A stretch of 64,000 nucleotides of DNA from Methylovulum miyakonense HT12 (GCF_000384075.1 NZ_KB913025.1:2438922-2502921), one strand, 5' to 3'; positions 18,151 through 29,011 are shown, numbered from the stretch's first letter. Numbers and translations are program-made. The notes: a model not told the origin generated them from the sequence alone.

Positions 18151-19236
18151 ATGACAAAAAAAATTGCAGTTCTACCTGGTGACGGTATAGGGCCGGAAAT
18201 TGTTGCCGAGGCGGTGAAAGTCCTTGACTATTTGAATGCCGATATGAGTCTTGACCTAAGCCTTGAATATGGCTTGATTGGTGGTGCGGCTTATGATGCG
18301 CATGGCACGCCCTTTCCGGAGCAGACCCTGGTTTTGGCAAAACAAGCGGATGCTGTTTTGCTGGGTGCGGTTGGCGGCTACAAATGGGAATCGCTGGATA
18401 TTGCCGTGCGCCCCGAAAAAGGCCTGTTAGGGCTGCGTTCGGAATTGCAGCTTTTTGCCAATTTGCGTCCGGCCATTTTATATCCGCAATTGATCAGCGC
18501 CTCCACCCTAAAGGCTGAGGTCGTTTCCGGCCTTGATATTTTGATTGTGCGTGAATTGACTGGCGGTATTTATTTCGGGCAGCCGCGTGGTGTAAGGTTG
18601 CTTGATAATGGGGAAAAGCAAGGTTACAACACCCTCGTCTATAGCGAATCCGAAATACGCCGGATCGCCCATTCTGCGTTTCAGGTGGCGCAGAAAAGAA
18701 ATCGTCGCCTTTGTTCGGTTGATAAAGCTAACGTGTTAGAGTGCACCGAATTGTGGCGCCAAGTTGTGACCGAAATCGGTAGGCAATATCCCGATGTTGA
18801 GCTCAGCCACATGTATGTTGATAATGCGGCCATGCAACTGGTCCGCGCGCCCAAGCAGTTTGACGTGCTGGTGACCACTAATATGTTTGGCGACATCCTT
18901 TCGGATATATCAGCCATGTTAACCGGTTCCATTGGCATGTTGCCCTCAGCATCCTTGGATGCCAATAACAAAGGCATGTACGAGCCCATCCATGGTTCGG
19001 CGCCCGATATAGCCGGGAAGGGGGTCGCTAATCCATTGGCGACGATTTTATCGGCGGCGATGATGTTGCGTTATACGTTTAACCGCAGTGATGCGGCAGG
19101 ACGCATTGAGGACGCTGTCAACAAGGCGTTAAATTCCAATATCCGTACTGCAGACATTTATTCTGAGGGAATGCAAAAAGTGGGTTCCGCAGCAATGGGT
19201 GATGCGGTAATTTCTGCTTTAAAAGAAGGTGCATGA
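18151..19236 (+). CDS. leuB: 3-isopropylmalate dehydrogenase
   Basis: A 361-residue NAD-dependent beta-decarboxylating dehydrogenase that makes 4-methyl-2-oxopentanoate in leucine synthesis. It opens [16 protein letters not shown], carries the substrate-binding [14 protein letters not shown] loop, the catalytic [15 protein letters not shown] region with the Tyr, the conserved Lys and Asp in the SVDKANVLE and NMFGDILSD blocks, and the nucleotide site [15 protein letters not shown]. Its stop overlaps the asd start (ATGATG at 19233), indicating coupled translation. Confidence 0.97.
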   Translation: MTKKIAVLPGDGIGPEIVAEAVKVLDYLNADMSLDLSLEYGLIGGAAYDAHGTPFPEQTLVLAKQADAVLLGAVGGYKWESLDIAVRPEKGLLGLRSELQLFANLRPAILYPQLISASTLKAEVVSGLDILIVRELTGGIYFGQPRGVRLLDNGEKQGYNTLVYSESEIRRIAHSAFQVAQKRNRRLCSVDKANVLECTELWRQVVTEIGRQYPDVELSHMYVDNAAMQLVRAPKQFDVLVTTNMFGDILSDISAMLTGSIGMLPSASLDANNKGMYEPIHGSAPDIAGKGVANPLATILSAAMMLRYTFNRSDAAGRIEDAVNKALNSNIRTADIYSEGMQKVGSAAMGDAVISALKEGA

Positions 19237-20258
19237 TGACCAAAACTTATAATGTCGCCGTTGTTGGCGCAACCGGCGCGGTTGGTGAAGCCATGCTTGC
19301 TATTTTGGAAGAGAGGGGTTTTCCGGTTGGTGAAGTCTATGCTTTGGCAAGCAGCCAGTCTGTGGGTAAAAGGATTCCCTTTAAAGGCGGTTCGTTAAGC
19401 GTGCAAGACTTGGCTGGTTTTGATTTCTCCAAGGTTCAAATTGGCCTGTTTTCACCGGGCGCTTCTGTGTCTGCGGAATATGCCCCCAAAGCCGCAGCGG
19501 CCGGATGTGTTGTCATAGATAATACTTCACAGTTCCGTTATGACGATGACATCCCGTTGGTTGTGCCTGAAGTAAACCCGGATAAGATCGCCGACTACAA
19601 AAATCGGGGGATAATCGCCAACCCGAATTGCTCCACGATTCAGATGTTGGTGGCATTAAAGCCAATTTACGATGCCGTGGGTATAGAGCGCATCAATGTT
19701 TGCACTTACCAGGCGGTTTCAGGGACAGGTAAAGAGGCGATTGAGGAGTTGGCTAAACAAACGATGGGGTTGTTGAACATGCAGCCGATTACGAGCCGGG
19801 TATACCCTAAACAAATTGCTTTTAATGTATTGCCGCAGATTGATGTGTTTATGGATAATGGCTACACTAAAGAGGAAATGAAAATGGTTTGGGAAACGCA
19901 AAAAATTCTCGGCGATGACAGGGTTAAGGTCAATGCCACGGCGGTAAGGGTTCCGGTTTTTTACGGCCATTCCGAAGCGGTGCATATTGAAACGCGTGAA
20001 AAAATCGACATTTCTGCTGTTCGGGCGTTGCTTCAAAAGGCTCCTGGCGTGACCGTCATTGATGACCGTCAGGACGGCGGGTATCCGACAGCCGTCACAG
20101 AATCATCCGGTCACGATGATGTGTTTGTAGGGCGTATCCGGGAAGATATTTCCCATCCTAGGGGGATTGATTTGTGGGTGGTTAGCGATAATGTCCGCAA
20201 AGGGGCCGCTTTAAACAGTGTGCAAATTGCAGAAGTGCTGGTAAAAAATCACATCTAG
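19233..20258 (+). CDS. asd: aspartate-semialdehyde dehydrogenase
   Basis: A 341-residue NADPH-dependent enzyme that reduces aspartyl phosphate to aspartate semialdehyde, feeding lysine, diaminopimelate, threonine and methionine synthesis. The Rossmann motif is [13 protein letters not shown], the catalytic Cys sits in NPNCSTIQM (about residue 132), and [16 protein letters not shown] supplies the substrate Arg and catalytic His region. Two tandem ATG codons (19233 and 19236) are possible starts, the first overlapping the leuB stop. The leuB-asd-fimV order is usual in gammaproteobacteria. Confidence 0.96.
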   Translation: MMTKTYNVAVVGATGAVGEAMLAILEERGFPVGEVYALASSQSVGKRIPFKGGSLSVQDLAGFDFSKVQIGLFSPGASVSAEYAPKAAAAGCVVIDNTSQFRYDDDIPLVVPEVNPDKIADYKNRGIIANPNCSTIQMLVALKPIYDAVGIERINVCTYQAVSGTGKEAIEELAKQTMGLLNMQPITSRVYPKQIAFNVLPQIDVFMDNGYTKEEMKMVWETQKILGDDRVKVNATAVRVPVFYGHSEAVHIETREKIDISAVRALLQKAPGVTVIDDRQDGGYPTAVTESSGHDDVFVGRIREDISHPRGIDLWVVSDNVRKGAALNSVQIAEVLVKNHI

Positions 20259-20332
20259 TCTAAGATTAGTTTAACATTTGACTGACTATTCATGGTAATG
20301 AAACTGTGGAAACTATTTTGAAGGAGAGCGGT

Positions 20333-23077
20333 GTGCGCAATTTAACTAAAACTTTAGCAGTTGTATCGCTTTTGGTACCAGCTAGCGCCCATCCTTTAGG
20401 GATAGGCGAGATTAAATTGCATTCGGCCCTAAATCAAAATCTGGATGCAGAAATTGCTTTGGTCCTTTCGGCTGGGGAAAAGGTCGCGGATATTAAAGTC
20501 AATCTGGCGTCCCCAGATAAATTTGACGAAACGGGCATACCTTGGAGTTCTTTCCTTTCGAAGCTTAAGTTTCAGACCATTGAGTCGGATAACAAGCGGG
20601 TTGTCATTAAAATTTCTTCTAGGGAAGTGTTGAAAGAACCTTTCTTAGACTTCCTATTGCAAGTCAGTTGGCCTAAAGGGGATTTGTATCGTGAATTTAC
20701 CCTATTGGTCGATCCGCCTACTGAATATGCCCAAAGTGCCGTCCCCGTATCCGAAGCTCCCTACAGCTATGGGCCTGAATCCCGGTCGGCATATGCTGCC
20801 CCTGCGCAACGGGCACGCAAACCCCGTGCCCTGGTTACCGCCAGTCTAAATAGCGAACGATACGGGCCAACAGCGAAAAATGATACCCTTTGGAAAATAG
20901 CCGGGCGTATCGGCAATGATTCGGGCGTGTCGATGGAGCAGCTCATGGTGGCATTGTACGATGCCAACCATGGCGCCTTTTATAAGGCTAATGTAAACGC
21001 ATTATTGCCGGAAAAAACATTAAAGATCCCGACGAAGGACGATATTTTAAAACTTTCCAAAAGCGATGCCTTGTATGAATTCAACCGGCAAATGCAGGCT
21101 TGGAAAAACCCTTCGGCAGTCGCCCGTATCCGTGAGGAAGCCGTTCAAGAGCAAGGGCAGGCGGTTGAAAATCAGTTGACGTTGAGCGCCCCCACCCAGG
21201 ATAGTGTCAATGGGGCAGCTTCCGTTGCATCGCCGGATCAGGTGGGTAGTGGCGCGGCCACCGCCCAGGCCACTTCAGGAAGTGATCAAAAAAATAAGCT
21301 TGGCCAGGCTTCCGCAGACGAAGCTATACAAGCGAAAATCGCTGCTTTAGAAAAGCAACTGTCCACCATGCAAGAATTGATTGCATTAAAGGATCAACAA
21401 CTTGCGGCATTGCAAAACCAGGCCCAAGCTACGCTCCCTGCCCAGGCGGCCCCGCCTGCGCAAACCCCGGCTACACCGATAGCGGAGCCAGTCAAGCCCA
21501 TTCCACCGCAGGCACCTTCGGGTGATGTCCAGACTGTCCCAGCATCTAAGGAAGCTGCCACACCAGCGGCAATCCCCGCCCCAGTTCCCGGAGGGGAATT
21601 GCCCAATAAGGCACAAACGCCAGTACCGGCAGAGAAGCCGCCCGTACGCCGCGTCGCCACGCCTGTGGCGGAAGAAGGCACATCAATCTGGACTTACCTT
21701 GGTCTTGGCGTTGCAGGTATCGGTTTGTTAGGAGGGTTGGGCTGGTTTTGGCAACAAAGAAGAAAAACTGACTATGACGATTTGTTCGAGCCAGCAAGCC
21801 GGTCGAAATCAGAAAAAGAATTGCTTGGACCGGAACTTGAGGACAGCAATAACGAAGCCACCACGAGTGATAATCTTTTCGTAAGCGATATCAATAGTGG
21901 GGAATTCGATGTCTTCGACATGGAGCAAACAGAAATTGACCCAATTTCTGAAGCTGATGTGTACTTGGCTTATGGCCGATACCAACAAGCTGAAGATTTA
22001 ATGCGGCATGCTATAGATGAGCAGCCAAGCCGTGATGAGTTTAAGCTGAAATTGTTGGAAATTTTTTATGCTAACGAGAATAAGCAAGCGTTTGAAAAAT
22101 ACACCGCTGAGCTTATTGACGAAGGTAAAATAGACGATGCGGGCTTTTGGGCCAAAGTGACGGAAATGGGCAGTGAAATCTGCCCGGATTCGATATTTTT
22201 CTCAGTCAAAACAGCAGCCCAGCCTGTTGATTTGAAGAAAAATGCTGCGGGCGCTGGCTTGTTGGCGACTAACGATGACGTGGGCAAAGAGGAAGGTAAG
22301 ATAGATGAAATGGATTTTGATTTAGCGTCATTTGAAGAGTTGTTTTATAGCGAGGATTCGGGAAATCCGGCAGAGCGCCTATTTGATCTCGAACATGATA
22401 AAAACATAACGCAAGCCGTTAATGTAAAAGAAGAATCCGATAACAAAAATGACAGCATAGATTTCGATTTTGACGACTTGTCTTTTGAAACACCTGTCTT
22501 GGAACGGGCGAATGAAAAGGTGGGTGTGCAGTTAGATAAGTCCCCATCATTAAAAAATAATGATGAATTCGAAACGTTTGATTTTGATTTAAGCCCCCCT
22601 AAGGCCGGATCGGATCTGGCAAGCACCAATTCTGGCGCGCCTGTAGCTCAGGCGAATAGCGAGCTCAGTACGTTAGATTTTGATTTTAGCCCAATTGAAG
22701 CGGATACAAATGACAATCGCGGGCTTGAATTCGAAGGGCTAACGTTAAGCCCTTCTAAAAATACTGACGAAAGCCTCAGGACGCTTGATTTTTCAACGGA
22801 TAATGCCCCTAAGACAAATTTATTTAATGAAGACTCGTTAAGTGTTGATTTTTCTTTTGATAAGCAACCGCTAGGTTTTAGCGAACAACGGATTGAAGGT
22901 TTTGGGGTTGCCAACTTGTCTGAAATGGACGAGATGGAGACAAAATTAGATCTGGCGATGGCTTATATTGATATGGGCGACCGCGAAGCCGCCCATGAAA
23001 TAGCCCGTGAAGTATTGGAAAAAGGCAGCCCCGAACAACAGCTAATCGCTAAGGCGTTGCTCGAAAATAAGCACTAA
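20333..23077 (+). CDS. fimV: FimV/HubP-family polar hub protein
   Basis: A 914-residue inner-membrane protein of the FimV family, which anchors the cell-pole peptidoglycan and organises type IV pili, chemotaxis and twitching. The start is GTG 20333 with AAGGAGAG just upstream; the earlier GTG at 20306 is poorly placed. After a signal peptide (about 1-22) comes the FimV N-terminal domain (GIGEIKLHSALNQNLDAEI), a LysM-like region (about 180-235), a coiled segment (about 330-360), a Pro/Ala linker, one membrane helix (about 450-470) and an acidic cytoplasmic tail. The tail carries several LDFDFSP-like repeats. The C-terminal FimV helix pair (LDLAMAYIDMGDREAAHEIAREV) is intact. Confidence 0.92.
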   Translation: MRNLTKTLAVVSLLVPASAHPLGIGEIKLHSALNQNLDAEIALVLSAGEKVADIKVNLASPDKFDETGIPWSSFLSKLKFQTIESDNKRVVIKISSREVLKEPFLDFLLQVSWPKGDLYREFTLLVDPPTEYAQSAVPVSEAPYSYGPESRSAYAAPAQRARKPRALVTASLNSERYGPTAKNDTLWKIAGRIGNDSGVSMEQLMVALYDANHGAFYKANVNALLPEKTLKIPTKDDILKLSKSDALYEFNRQMQAWKNPSAVARIREEAVQEQGQAVENQLTLSAPTQDSVNGAASVASPDQVGSGAATAQATSGSDQKNKLGQASADEAIQAKIAALEKQLSTMQELIALKDQQLAALQNQAQATLPAQAAPPAQTPATPIAEPVKPIPPQAPSGDVQTVPASKEAATPAAIPAPVPGGELPNKAQTPVPAEKPPVRRVATPVAEEGTSIWTYLGLGVAGIGLLGGLGWFWQQRRKTDYDDLFEPASRSKSEKELLGPELEDSNNEATTSDNLFVSDINSGEFDVFDMEQTEIDPISEADVYLAYGRYQQAEDLMRHAIDEQPSRDEFKLKLLEIFYANENKQAFEKYTAELIDEGKIDDAGFWAKVTEMGSEICPDSIFFSVKTAAQPVDLKKNAAGAGLLATNDDVGKEEGKIDEMDFDLASFEELFYSEDSGNPAERLFDLEHDKNITQAVNVKEESDNKNDSIDFDFDDLSFETPVLERANEKVGVQLDKSPSLKNNDEFETFDFDLSPPKAGSDLASTNSGAPVAQANSELSTLDFDFSPIEADTNDNRGLEFEGLTLSPSKNTDESLRTLDFSTDNAPKTNLFNEDSLSVDFSFDKQPLGFSEQRIEGFGVANLSEMDEMETKLDLAMAYIDMGDREAAHEIAREVLEKGSPEQQLIAKALLENKH

Positions 23078-23102
23078 ATTAAGTGCCTGCAAGCCATTAA
23101 AG

Positions 23103-23124
23103 AAGCCCTTTATCGGGCTTTTTT
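23103..23124 (+). terminator. intrinsic terminator after fimV
   Basis: AAGCCC (23103-23108) pairs with GGGCTT (23115-23120) across a 6-nt loop, with a run of T to 23124. It ends the leu-asd-fimV region and separates it from the exopolysaccharide locus. Confidence 0.8.
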
Positions 23125-23368
23125 ATTGTTTATCAGATAGTATGGTTCCGGGTTCCATCAATATCAGGAATTCTTGCCTGTGCCAAGTATCACCCAATTC
23201 CTCTGTTTCACAATTATATAAGCCGTAGCCTTTTTGAATAAGGCCCAGGGTTAGGCTGCTAACTCTGTTAGAATTTGACCAATCGAAAATAAATTATGTA
23301 AAAACGATTCTTTTTATATAATTTGTTGCAGAATTTATTTGCAAATAACATTTAAGTAGGCTAGCAAA

Positions 23369-25792
23369 ATGAGCGATATTCGTTATGGAAGTAAAAGAAA
23401 AGTAATAGCCAGTGCTATTTTTATAGCGTTATTTTTAGCCGAGGGATGTGATAACAAGGAAGACGGTAAAAAGCATCTTGAAAAGGGTATTGAATACCTT
23501 AACAAAGGTGAATATGAAAAAGCTAAGCTGGAACTAGAGACTTCAAGCCAATCTGATAAGGATACCGCCCAAACTTATTACTATCTCGCGTTGTTGGATG
23601 AAAAAAACCTAAAGTATAAGGAGATGAAGGAAAATCTCATAAAAACGGTTGAATTGGCGCCCAAACATATGGAGGCCAGGATTAAATTAGGCAATGTTTT
23701 ACTGCTTCTCAGCGAGCCAGTTAAGGCACAAGAGCAGGCTGACTATGTGTTAAAAGAAGACGGTCAAAATATGAAGGCCAGAATTTTAAAAGCTTCTGCA
23801 TTCATCAGCCAAAAGAAAGTCCCCGAAGCATTGGCAATTCTTGACGATATTTTAGTAAAAAACCCGCTTGACACTGATGCCCTATCATTGAAAGCCTTGG
23901 TAAGTATGCAAAAAAATGATTTGCCGATGGCCAAGGAGTTAATAGAGGCCGCCATTAAAACCGATCAAAAGAATCTCGCCCTACAATTGTTGAAAATCCA
24001 GATCCATGCCAAAGAAAAAGATTTCGATGCAGTGATCGCCGATTACCGGCAGCTTATTGTCTTATACCCTGAAAATAAAGACTTTAAAGTCATGTTAGCC
24101 AAAATCTACGCCCAACTCGATAAGAAAAAGGAAGCGGAAGATTTACTGCGCCAACTGATTGCCCAGGTTCCTGATGATATTAGGGCCAAAATATTGTTGC
24201 TTGATTTTTTATCAGTGCTTTCAACGGAGAAGGTATCGGGGCAATTTCACCAATATGTTGAGCAGTATAAAAACCAGCCCAAAATATTATTGGAACTCGC
24301 CAATTGGATGACGGCAAGAAAACAGTTTGAAGAAGCGAATAAGATATTTAACCAAGTGATTGCATCTGAAAAAGATTCTGATATTGCTTATGCGGCAAAA
24401 GCCCTGCTGGCGAGAAATGTACTGGACAACAAAAATTATGACATGGCCAGTAAGATTGTGGATGAAATATTGGAGGCAAAGCCTGATTACGCTAGCGCAA
24501 AAATTTTGAAGGCAAGATTATTCATTGCCAAACAGTTGCCTGATGAGGCAATTGAAATCCTTAATAAACTGGCCTTTTCAAGGCCTAACTCCGATGAAAT
24601 CCTCTATTTGTTGGGGCAGTCCTATTTGATTAAGGACAATAAGCAAGAAGCCGATAAAAACTTTGCAAAGGCACTGGAGCTTAATCCAGTCAATTATGAA
24701 GCATTAGTGTATGTTTATGATAAGGCCTTGGCGACCAATGATATTAAATTTGCCAAAGATATATTAAAAAAAGCGATAAGGTACAAACCGGACAATCTAA
24801 TTTTATTGGAAAAACTGACCAAGATCCATTTGTCAGAGCGCAATTGGGACGAAGCCAAGGTGGTTGTCCAACAAATAGGCAATGTCATCAACCCGCTAGC
24901 AAAAGATCTTGCCGCCTTTTTGCAGGGGCAAATAGTCCAAGGGCAGGGGGATTACCCTAAAGCCATTGGGATATATAAAACTTTATTGGCAAAATACCCT
25001 GAAAATACCGACGCCTTGGTGAGCCTTGGCCGTTGTTATGAAAGCTTGGGCAAGCGGAGTGAAATGATTGGGTATTTAAATGATGCCCTCGCCAAAAACC
25101 AGAAAAACATATCGGCAGGGGTGCTTTTAGCCGAACTTTATAGGTTGGATAAAAATTACGCCAAGGGGGTGTCGTTATTAAACCAGCTGATCCAAAAAGA
25201 CCCGAATATCCCGAAATTATATGTGTTATTAGCCAACACCAAATTAGCTGAAAATGACAATCAAGGCGCCGTCATTGCCTTTCAGGAAGGCCTGAAAAAG
25301 AATCCTGAAAGCGTTGAGTTGTCCTTATCATTGGCGTCACTCTATGAAAGGCAAGGCCAGCACGATTTGGCTATAAAGTTTTATGAGCAATTGGTCGAAA
25401 AAAATCCGCGCTTGGATGTGGCCATAAACAATTTGGCGTCAATCCTCAGCGAAAACTCAACCAATAAGGAGCAATTGGACAAAGCCGAGCATTTGGCGGA
25501 AAAATTTAAAGATTCTGAACAGAGCTATTTTAGGGACACTTATGCTTGGGTTTTGGTTAAGCAGGGCCGGATACCTGAAGCCGTGAACATCCTTGCACAG
25601 ATCGTGAAGGTGTCACCCGAAGAGCCTGGTTTCAGGTACCATTTGGGGGTTGCCTACCATAAAAACGGCGATAACATTTTGGCCGCCACGGAACTTAAAC
25701 AAGCCCTTGAGCTGGCAAAGACCAAAGGCCGTTTCCCCGAAAAGCAGGCGGTTGAGTCTTTATTGGCGGAAATAGCCAAATCGGCAAATTAG
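23369..25792 (+). CDS. prsT: PEP-CTERM system TPR-repeat lipoprotein PrsT
   Basis: An 807-residue lipoprotein of almost continuous tetratricopeptide-like helices. The type II signal peptide ends in LAEGC with Cys27, so it is lipid-anchored. The repeat region runs from about residue 35 to 800, with regular units such as YYYLALLDEKNLKYKE and VSLGRCYESLGKRSEM. Family knowledge places PrsT with XrtA/PEP-CTERM polysaccharide loci, probably as a scaffold in the envelope. An AT-rich region with TATAAT at 23317-23322 lies upstream and may be its promoter, though no good -35 box or sigma-54 site was found. It leads the locus by 47 bp before the epimerase. Confidence 0.85.
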   Translation: MSDIRYGSKRKVIASAIFIALFLAEGCDNKEDGKKHLEKGIEYLNKGEYEKAKLELETSSQSDKDTAQTYYYLALLDEKNLKYKEMKENLIKTVELAPKHMEARIKLGNVLLLLSEPVKAQEQADYVLKEDGQNMKARILKASAFISQKKVPEALAILDDILVKNPLDTDALSLKALVSMQKNDLPMAKELIEAAIKTDQKNLALQLLKIQIHAKEKDFDAVIADYRQLIVLYPENKDFKVMLAKIYAQLDKKKEAEDLLRQLIAQVPDDIRAKILLLDFLSVLSTEKVSGQFHQYVEQYKNQPKILLELANWMTARKQFEEANKIFNQVIASEKDSDIAYAAKALLARNVLDNKNYDMASKIVDEILEAKPDYASAKILKARLFIAKQLPDEAIEILNKLAFSRPNSDEILYLLGQSYLIKDNKQEADKNFAKALELNPVNYEALVYVYDKALATNDIKFAKDILKKAIRYKPDNLILLEKLTKIHLSERNWDEAKVVVQQIGNVINPLAKDLAAFLQGQIVQGQGDYPKAIGIYKTLLAKYPENTDALVSLGRCYESLGKRSEMIGYLNDALAKNQKNISAGVLLAELYRLDKNYAKGVSLLNQLIQKDPNIPKLYVLLANTKLAENDNQGAVIAFQEGLKKNPESVELSLSLASLYERQGQHDLAIKFYEQLVEKNPRLDVAINNLASILSENSTNKEQLDKAEHLAEKFKDSEQSYFRDTYAWVLVKQGRIPEAVNILAQIVKVSPEEPGFRYHLGVAYHKNGDNILAATELKQALELAKTKGRFPEKQAVESLLAEIAKSAN

Positions 25793-25839
25793 TCCCTATC
25801 AACTAATAACAGTGGCGCAGGATTTAACGAGGAGGCGTT

Positions 25840-26853
25840 TTGAAAGTACTGGTAACAGGTGCGGCAGGTTTTATAGGTTCTACCCTTAGCCTTAAGTTGT
25901 TGGCGCGTGGTGATGTGGTCGTTGGCATAGATAACCTCAACGATTATTACGATGTCAATTTGAAGCTGGCACGTTTGGAACGATTGAGGGCGCATAAGAA
26001 TTTCAGGTTTTTGAAGCTTGATATAGCGGATAAGCCAGCTATGGAAGCGCTTTTTTCAACAGAGAAGTTCCAGAAGGTCATGCACCTTGCGGCGCAGGCC
26101 GGGGTTAGGTATTCAATAACCCATCCGCATGCTTATATTGATTCCAATATTGTCGGCTTCCTTAATGTTCTTGAAGGTTGCAGGCATCATAACGTGGAAC
26201 ATTTGGCGTATGCTTCTTCCAGCTCCATTTATGGCGCAAATACCAATATGCCTTTTTCCATCCACCATAATGTAGACCATCCGGTCTCACTTTATGCGGC
26301 CAGTAAAAAGGCGAATGAATTGATGGCCCACACCTACAGCCATTTATACCGTTTGCCGACCACTGGCCTGCGGTTTTTTACGGTTTACGGGCCCTGGGGC
26401 AGGCCGGACATGTCGTTGTTTTTGTTTACGCGCAGCATTCTTGAAGGTAAGCCCATTGATGTCTTTAACTTTGGCAATCACCGCCGCGATTTCACCTACA
26501 TAGATGATATTGTCGAAGGCGTCATTAGGGTGATTGATAAGCCTGCCCAGCCGAATATCGGCTGGGCAGGTGAAACCCCCGATCCAGGCACCAGTACGGC
26601 CCCTTACCGCGTTTACAATATCGGCAATAACAGCCCCGTGCATTTGTTGACCTTTATAGAAACGTTGGAACAATGCCTCGGTAAAACAGCCATAAAAAAC
26701 CTTTTGCCTTTACAGTTGGGGGATGTTCCGGATACTTATGCCGATGTCTCCGATTTGGTCAATGACTTGGATTATAAGCCGGACACCCTATTGGCGGACG
26801 GTATCCAACGGTTTGTTGAATGGTACAAAGACTTCTATAGGATTAACAGCTGA
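25840..26853 (+). CDS. NAD-dependent nucleotide-sugar epimerase (UDP-glucuronate 4-epimerase-like)
   Basis: A 337-residue extended short-chain dehydrogenase. It has the GxxGxxG motif GAAGFIGS at residues 7-14, [11 protein letters not shown] typical of UDP-glucuronate 4-epimerases, the catalytic Ser-Tyr-Lys set (SSSSIYG and SLYAASKK) and [15 protein letters not shown]. The start is a TTG at 25840, decided by GAGGAGG at 25829-25835; there is no nearby ATG. It would supply an epimerised acidic sugar for the polysaccharide. Its stop overlaps the next gene by one base (TGATG). The exact substrate, UDP-glucuronate or a related sugar, is inferred from similarity. Confidence 0.9.
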   Translation: MKVLVTGAAGFIGSTLSLKLLARGDVVVGIDNLNDYYDVNLKLARLERLRAHKNFRFLKLDIADKPAMEALFSTEKFQKVMHLAAQAGVRYSITHPHAYIDSNIVGFLNVLEGCRHHNVEHLAYASSSSIYGANTNMPFSIHHNVDHPVSLYAASKKANELMAHTYSHLYRLPTTGLRFFTVYGPWGRPDMSLFLFTRSILEGKPIDVFNFGNHRRDFTYIDDIVEGVIRVIDKPAQPNIGWAGETPDPGTSTAPYRVYNIGNNSPVHLLTFIETLEQCLGKTAIKNLLPLQLGDVPDTYADVSDLVNDLDYKPDTLLADGIQRFVEWYKDFYRINS

Positions 26854-28145
26854 TGAAACGGCATGGCAGGAACATTTCTGTAATAGGCTTGGGGTATGTG
26901 GGCTTACCGGTGGCGGTGGAGTTTGGTAATAACCAACAAGTGATTGGTTTTGACATCAATCCTGTCAGGGTCGCCGAGCTAAAAGCCGGGGTTGAACGGA
27001 CTAACGAAGTCCCTGCCGCTGAACTGGCCGCCACCAATATCTTATACACTTGCGATGCCCGCGAATTGCGTAAAGCGGATTTCCATATTATCGCCGTCCC
27101 CACTCCGGTTAACTTGGCCAAGCAGCCTGATTTGTCCCCGGTGATAAATGCCTCGAAAACAGTCGGGCAGCAGCTAAAAAAGGGCGATATTGTCGTTTAT
27201 GAATCAACGGTTTATCCGGGCGCTACTGAAGAGGAATGCATTCCCGTCTTGGAGCGGGAGTCGGGTTTAAAATGGGGGCTTGATTTTTCGGTCGGCTATT
27301 CGCCTGAACGTATCAATCCTGGCGATAAAGTGCATACTTTCAAAACCATAACCAAAGTGGTGTCTGGGGACAGCGCTGAAACCTTAGCCGTTGTCGCGGC
27401 TGTCTACGGGTCAGTGGTGAGCGCTGGGGTGTATCAGGCGGCATCCATTAAAGTTGCCGAGGCCGCAAAAGTGATTGAAAACACCCAGAGGGACTTGAAT
27501 ATTTCCTTGATGAATGAACTGGCGCTGATTTTTAATAAAATGGGTATTGATACCCAAGATGTTTTGAAGGCCGCTTCATCAAAATGGAATTTTTTGCCAT
27601 TTGAACCTGGCTTAGTTGGCGGGCATTGTATTGGGGTCGACCCTTATTACTTGACCTACAAGGCGGCCATTTTAGGTTATACCCCCCAGGTTATTTTATC
27701 CGGACGCAGCATTAATGATAGCATGGGCGGTTTTATCGCGAGCCAAACCGTAAAAGAGCTGATCAAATCGGGGCGGTGCGTGAAAGGTAGCACGGTGACC
27801 CTTTTAGGTTTCACGTTTAAAGAAAACGTGCCTGACATAAGAAACACCCGCGCGATTGATATTGTCAGGGAGTTACAAGACTATGGCATTGATGTACAAG
27901 TTTTTGACCCCATGGCGGATCCGCACGAGATAATGGAAGAATACGGGGTTGCCGTGGCCGCCGAGGAGAGCGGGTTGCAGCCAGCCCATGCCGTATTGCT
28001 TGTCGTCCCGCATCGGTACTTTATGGAAAAAAACTGGTCTTATCTTTCCGCATTGCTTGAAGGCCAAAAGGGGGTTGTCATTGATGTCAAGTCCAAATTG
28101 GACAGGGGGGATATTCCTGATGGCGTTACTTTATGGCGGCTTTAA
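26853..28145 (+). CDS. nucleotide-sugar dehydrogenase (TviB/WbpA-like)
   Basis: A 430-residue UDP-glucose/GDP-mannose dehydrogenase family enzyme that oxidises a sugar C6 alcohol to a carboxylate in two NAD-dependent steps. The N-terminal NAD site is VIGLGYVGLPVAVEFG. Catalytic Cys lies in GGHCIGVDPYYLTYKA, and the C-terminal UDP-binding domain has LLGFTFKENVPDIRN. Its sequence resembles TviB-type enzymes acting on UDP-N-acetylhexosamines. It overlaps the epimerase by one base, so the two enzymes probably act in sequence to give a uronic-acid precursor for the locus polymer. Confidence 0.93.
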   Translation: MKRHGRNISVIGLGYVGLPVAVEFGNNQQVIGFDINPVRVAELKAGVERTNEVPAAELAATNILYTCDARELRKADFHIIAVPTPVNLAKQPDLSPVINASKTVGQQLKKGDIVVYESTVYPGATEEECIPVLERESGLKWGLDFSVGYSPERINPGDKVHTFKTITKVVSGDSAETLAVVAAVYGSVVSAGVYQAASIKVAEAAKVIENTQRDLNISLMNELALIFNKMGIDTQDVLKAASSKWNFLPFEPGLVGGHCIGVDPYYLTYKAAILGYTPQVILSGRSINDSMGGFIASQTVKELIKSGRCVKGSTVTLLGFTFKENVPDIRNTRAIDIVRELQDYGIDVQVFDPMADPHEIMEEYGVAVAAEESGLQPAHAVLLVVPHRYFMEKNWSYLSALLEGQKGVVIDVKSKLDRGDIPDGVTLWRL

Positions 28146-28258
28146 TAATGGCATCAAAAATAACCCGGCCCACATCTTGCCCGTATCCGGTTTCGGTAAA
28201 TTATAGCTATTTGTTTGGCAATTTTGTTCATTGGCTTTCGTAAGGCCAAGATGAGGTA

Positions 28259-28981
28259 ATGAAAGTGTTTTTTTTACAGGTCATTAAGTGGTTATTGCCG
28301 GTACTGGTTTTTTTGCTATATGGTTGTGGGCATCCGCAATTGACCCAGGAAGACGATGCCGTTATCCCTTCCGATTACACTTATATAATTGGCCCGGGCG
28401 ATAGCATCAATATTTTCGTTTGGGGAAATCCGGACATATCCACAACCGCGACCGTTAGGCCTGATGGTAAGATCACCATCCCTCTGGCGGAAGATTTGAT
28501 AGCCAGTGGTAAAACCCCCGCCCAATTGGCCAGGGTCATGGAAAAGTCGTTGGCAAAATATGTACGTGATCCGCAAGTTGTCATTATGGTAGGCGGTTTT
28601 CAAGGCGTCTATAGCCAGCAAGTGCGGATTATCGGGCAATTGAGTGGCGGCGGGGGTGTTGGCGGGGGGATCGGTGGCGGTATGGGCGCAGGCCTCGGAA
28701 GTTCCGGTTTGGGTGGCGGAGCAGGGGCCGGTGGCGGTTCGCGTTTTTCCGCACGCTCTTTCCCTTACAAGAAAGACATGACCTTGCTCGATCTAATGAT
28801 ACAAGTTGGTGGTTTGGGGCAATATGCAGATGGTAACAGGGCTAGCATTGTCCGTAATATCAACGGGGAAATGCAACAATTTGGCATTAGGATTGACGAT
28901 CTGATTGAAGATGCGGATTTGTCGGCCAACATTAAAATTTTACCTGGAGATATTGTCATAATCCCTGAAGCGTTTTTTTAA
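28259..28981 (+). CDS. XrtA-system polysaccharide export lipoprotein (Wza-like)
   Basis: A 240-residue outer-membrane export protein. The signal peptide ends LLYGC with Cys23 as lipidation site. The Poly_export domain follows (YIIGPGDSINIFVWGNPDIS through VRPDGKITIPLAEDL, about residues 42-110), then the SLBB/beta-grasp domain (about 115-235). The SLBB domain is interrupted at about residues 129-160 by a Gly-rich run with Ala, Ser, Leu, Val, Met and Ile, between QVRIIGQL and RSFPYKKDMTLLDLMIQ, where homologues known to me pass with a short loop. It starts 113 bp after the dehydrogenase and is followed by the chain-length gene after 30 bp. Confidence 0.9.
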   Translation: MKVFFLQVIKWLLPVLVFLLYGCGHPQLTQEDDAVIPSDYTYIIGPGDSINIFVWGNPDISTTATVRPDGKITIPLAEDLIASGKTPAQLARVMEKSLAKYVRDPQVVIMVGGFQGVYSQQVRIIGQLSGGGGVGGGIGGGMGAGLGSSGLGGGAGAGGGSRFSARSFPYKKDMTLLDLMIQVGGLGQYADGNRASIVRNINGEMQQFGIRIDDLIEDADLSANIKILPGDIVIIPEAFF

Positions 28982-29011
28982 CCATCTAGCAAAAAATTCT
29001 ACAGAACAGTT

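Noticed and set aside
23140..23368. Sigma-54 promoter upstream of prsT
   Set aside because: A minus-strand TTGGCAC near 23185 lacks the matching TTGC at the right spacing and points the wrong way.
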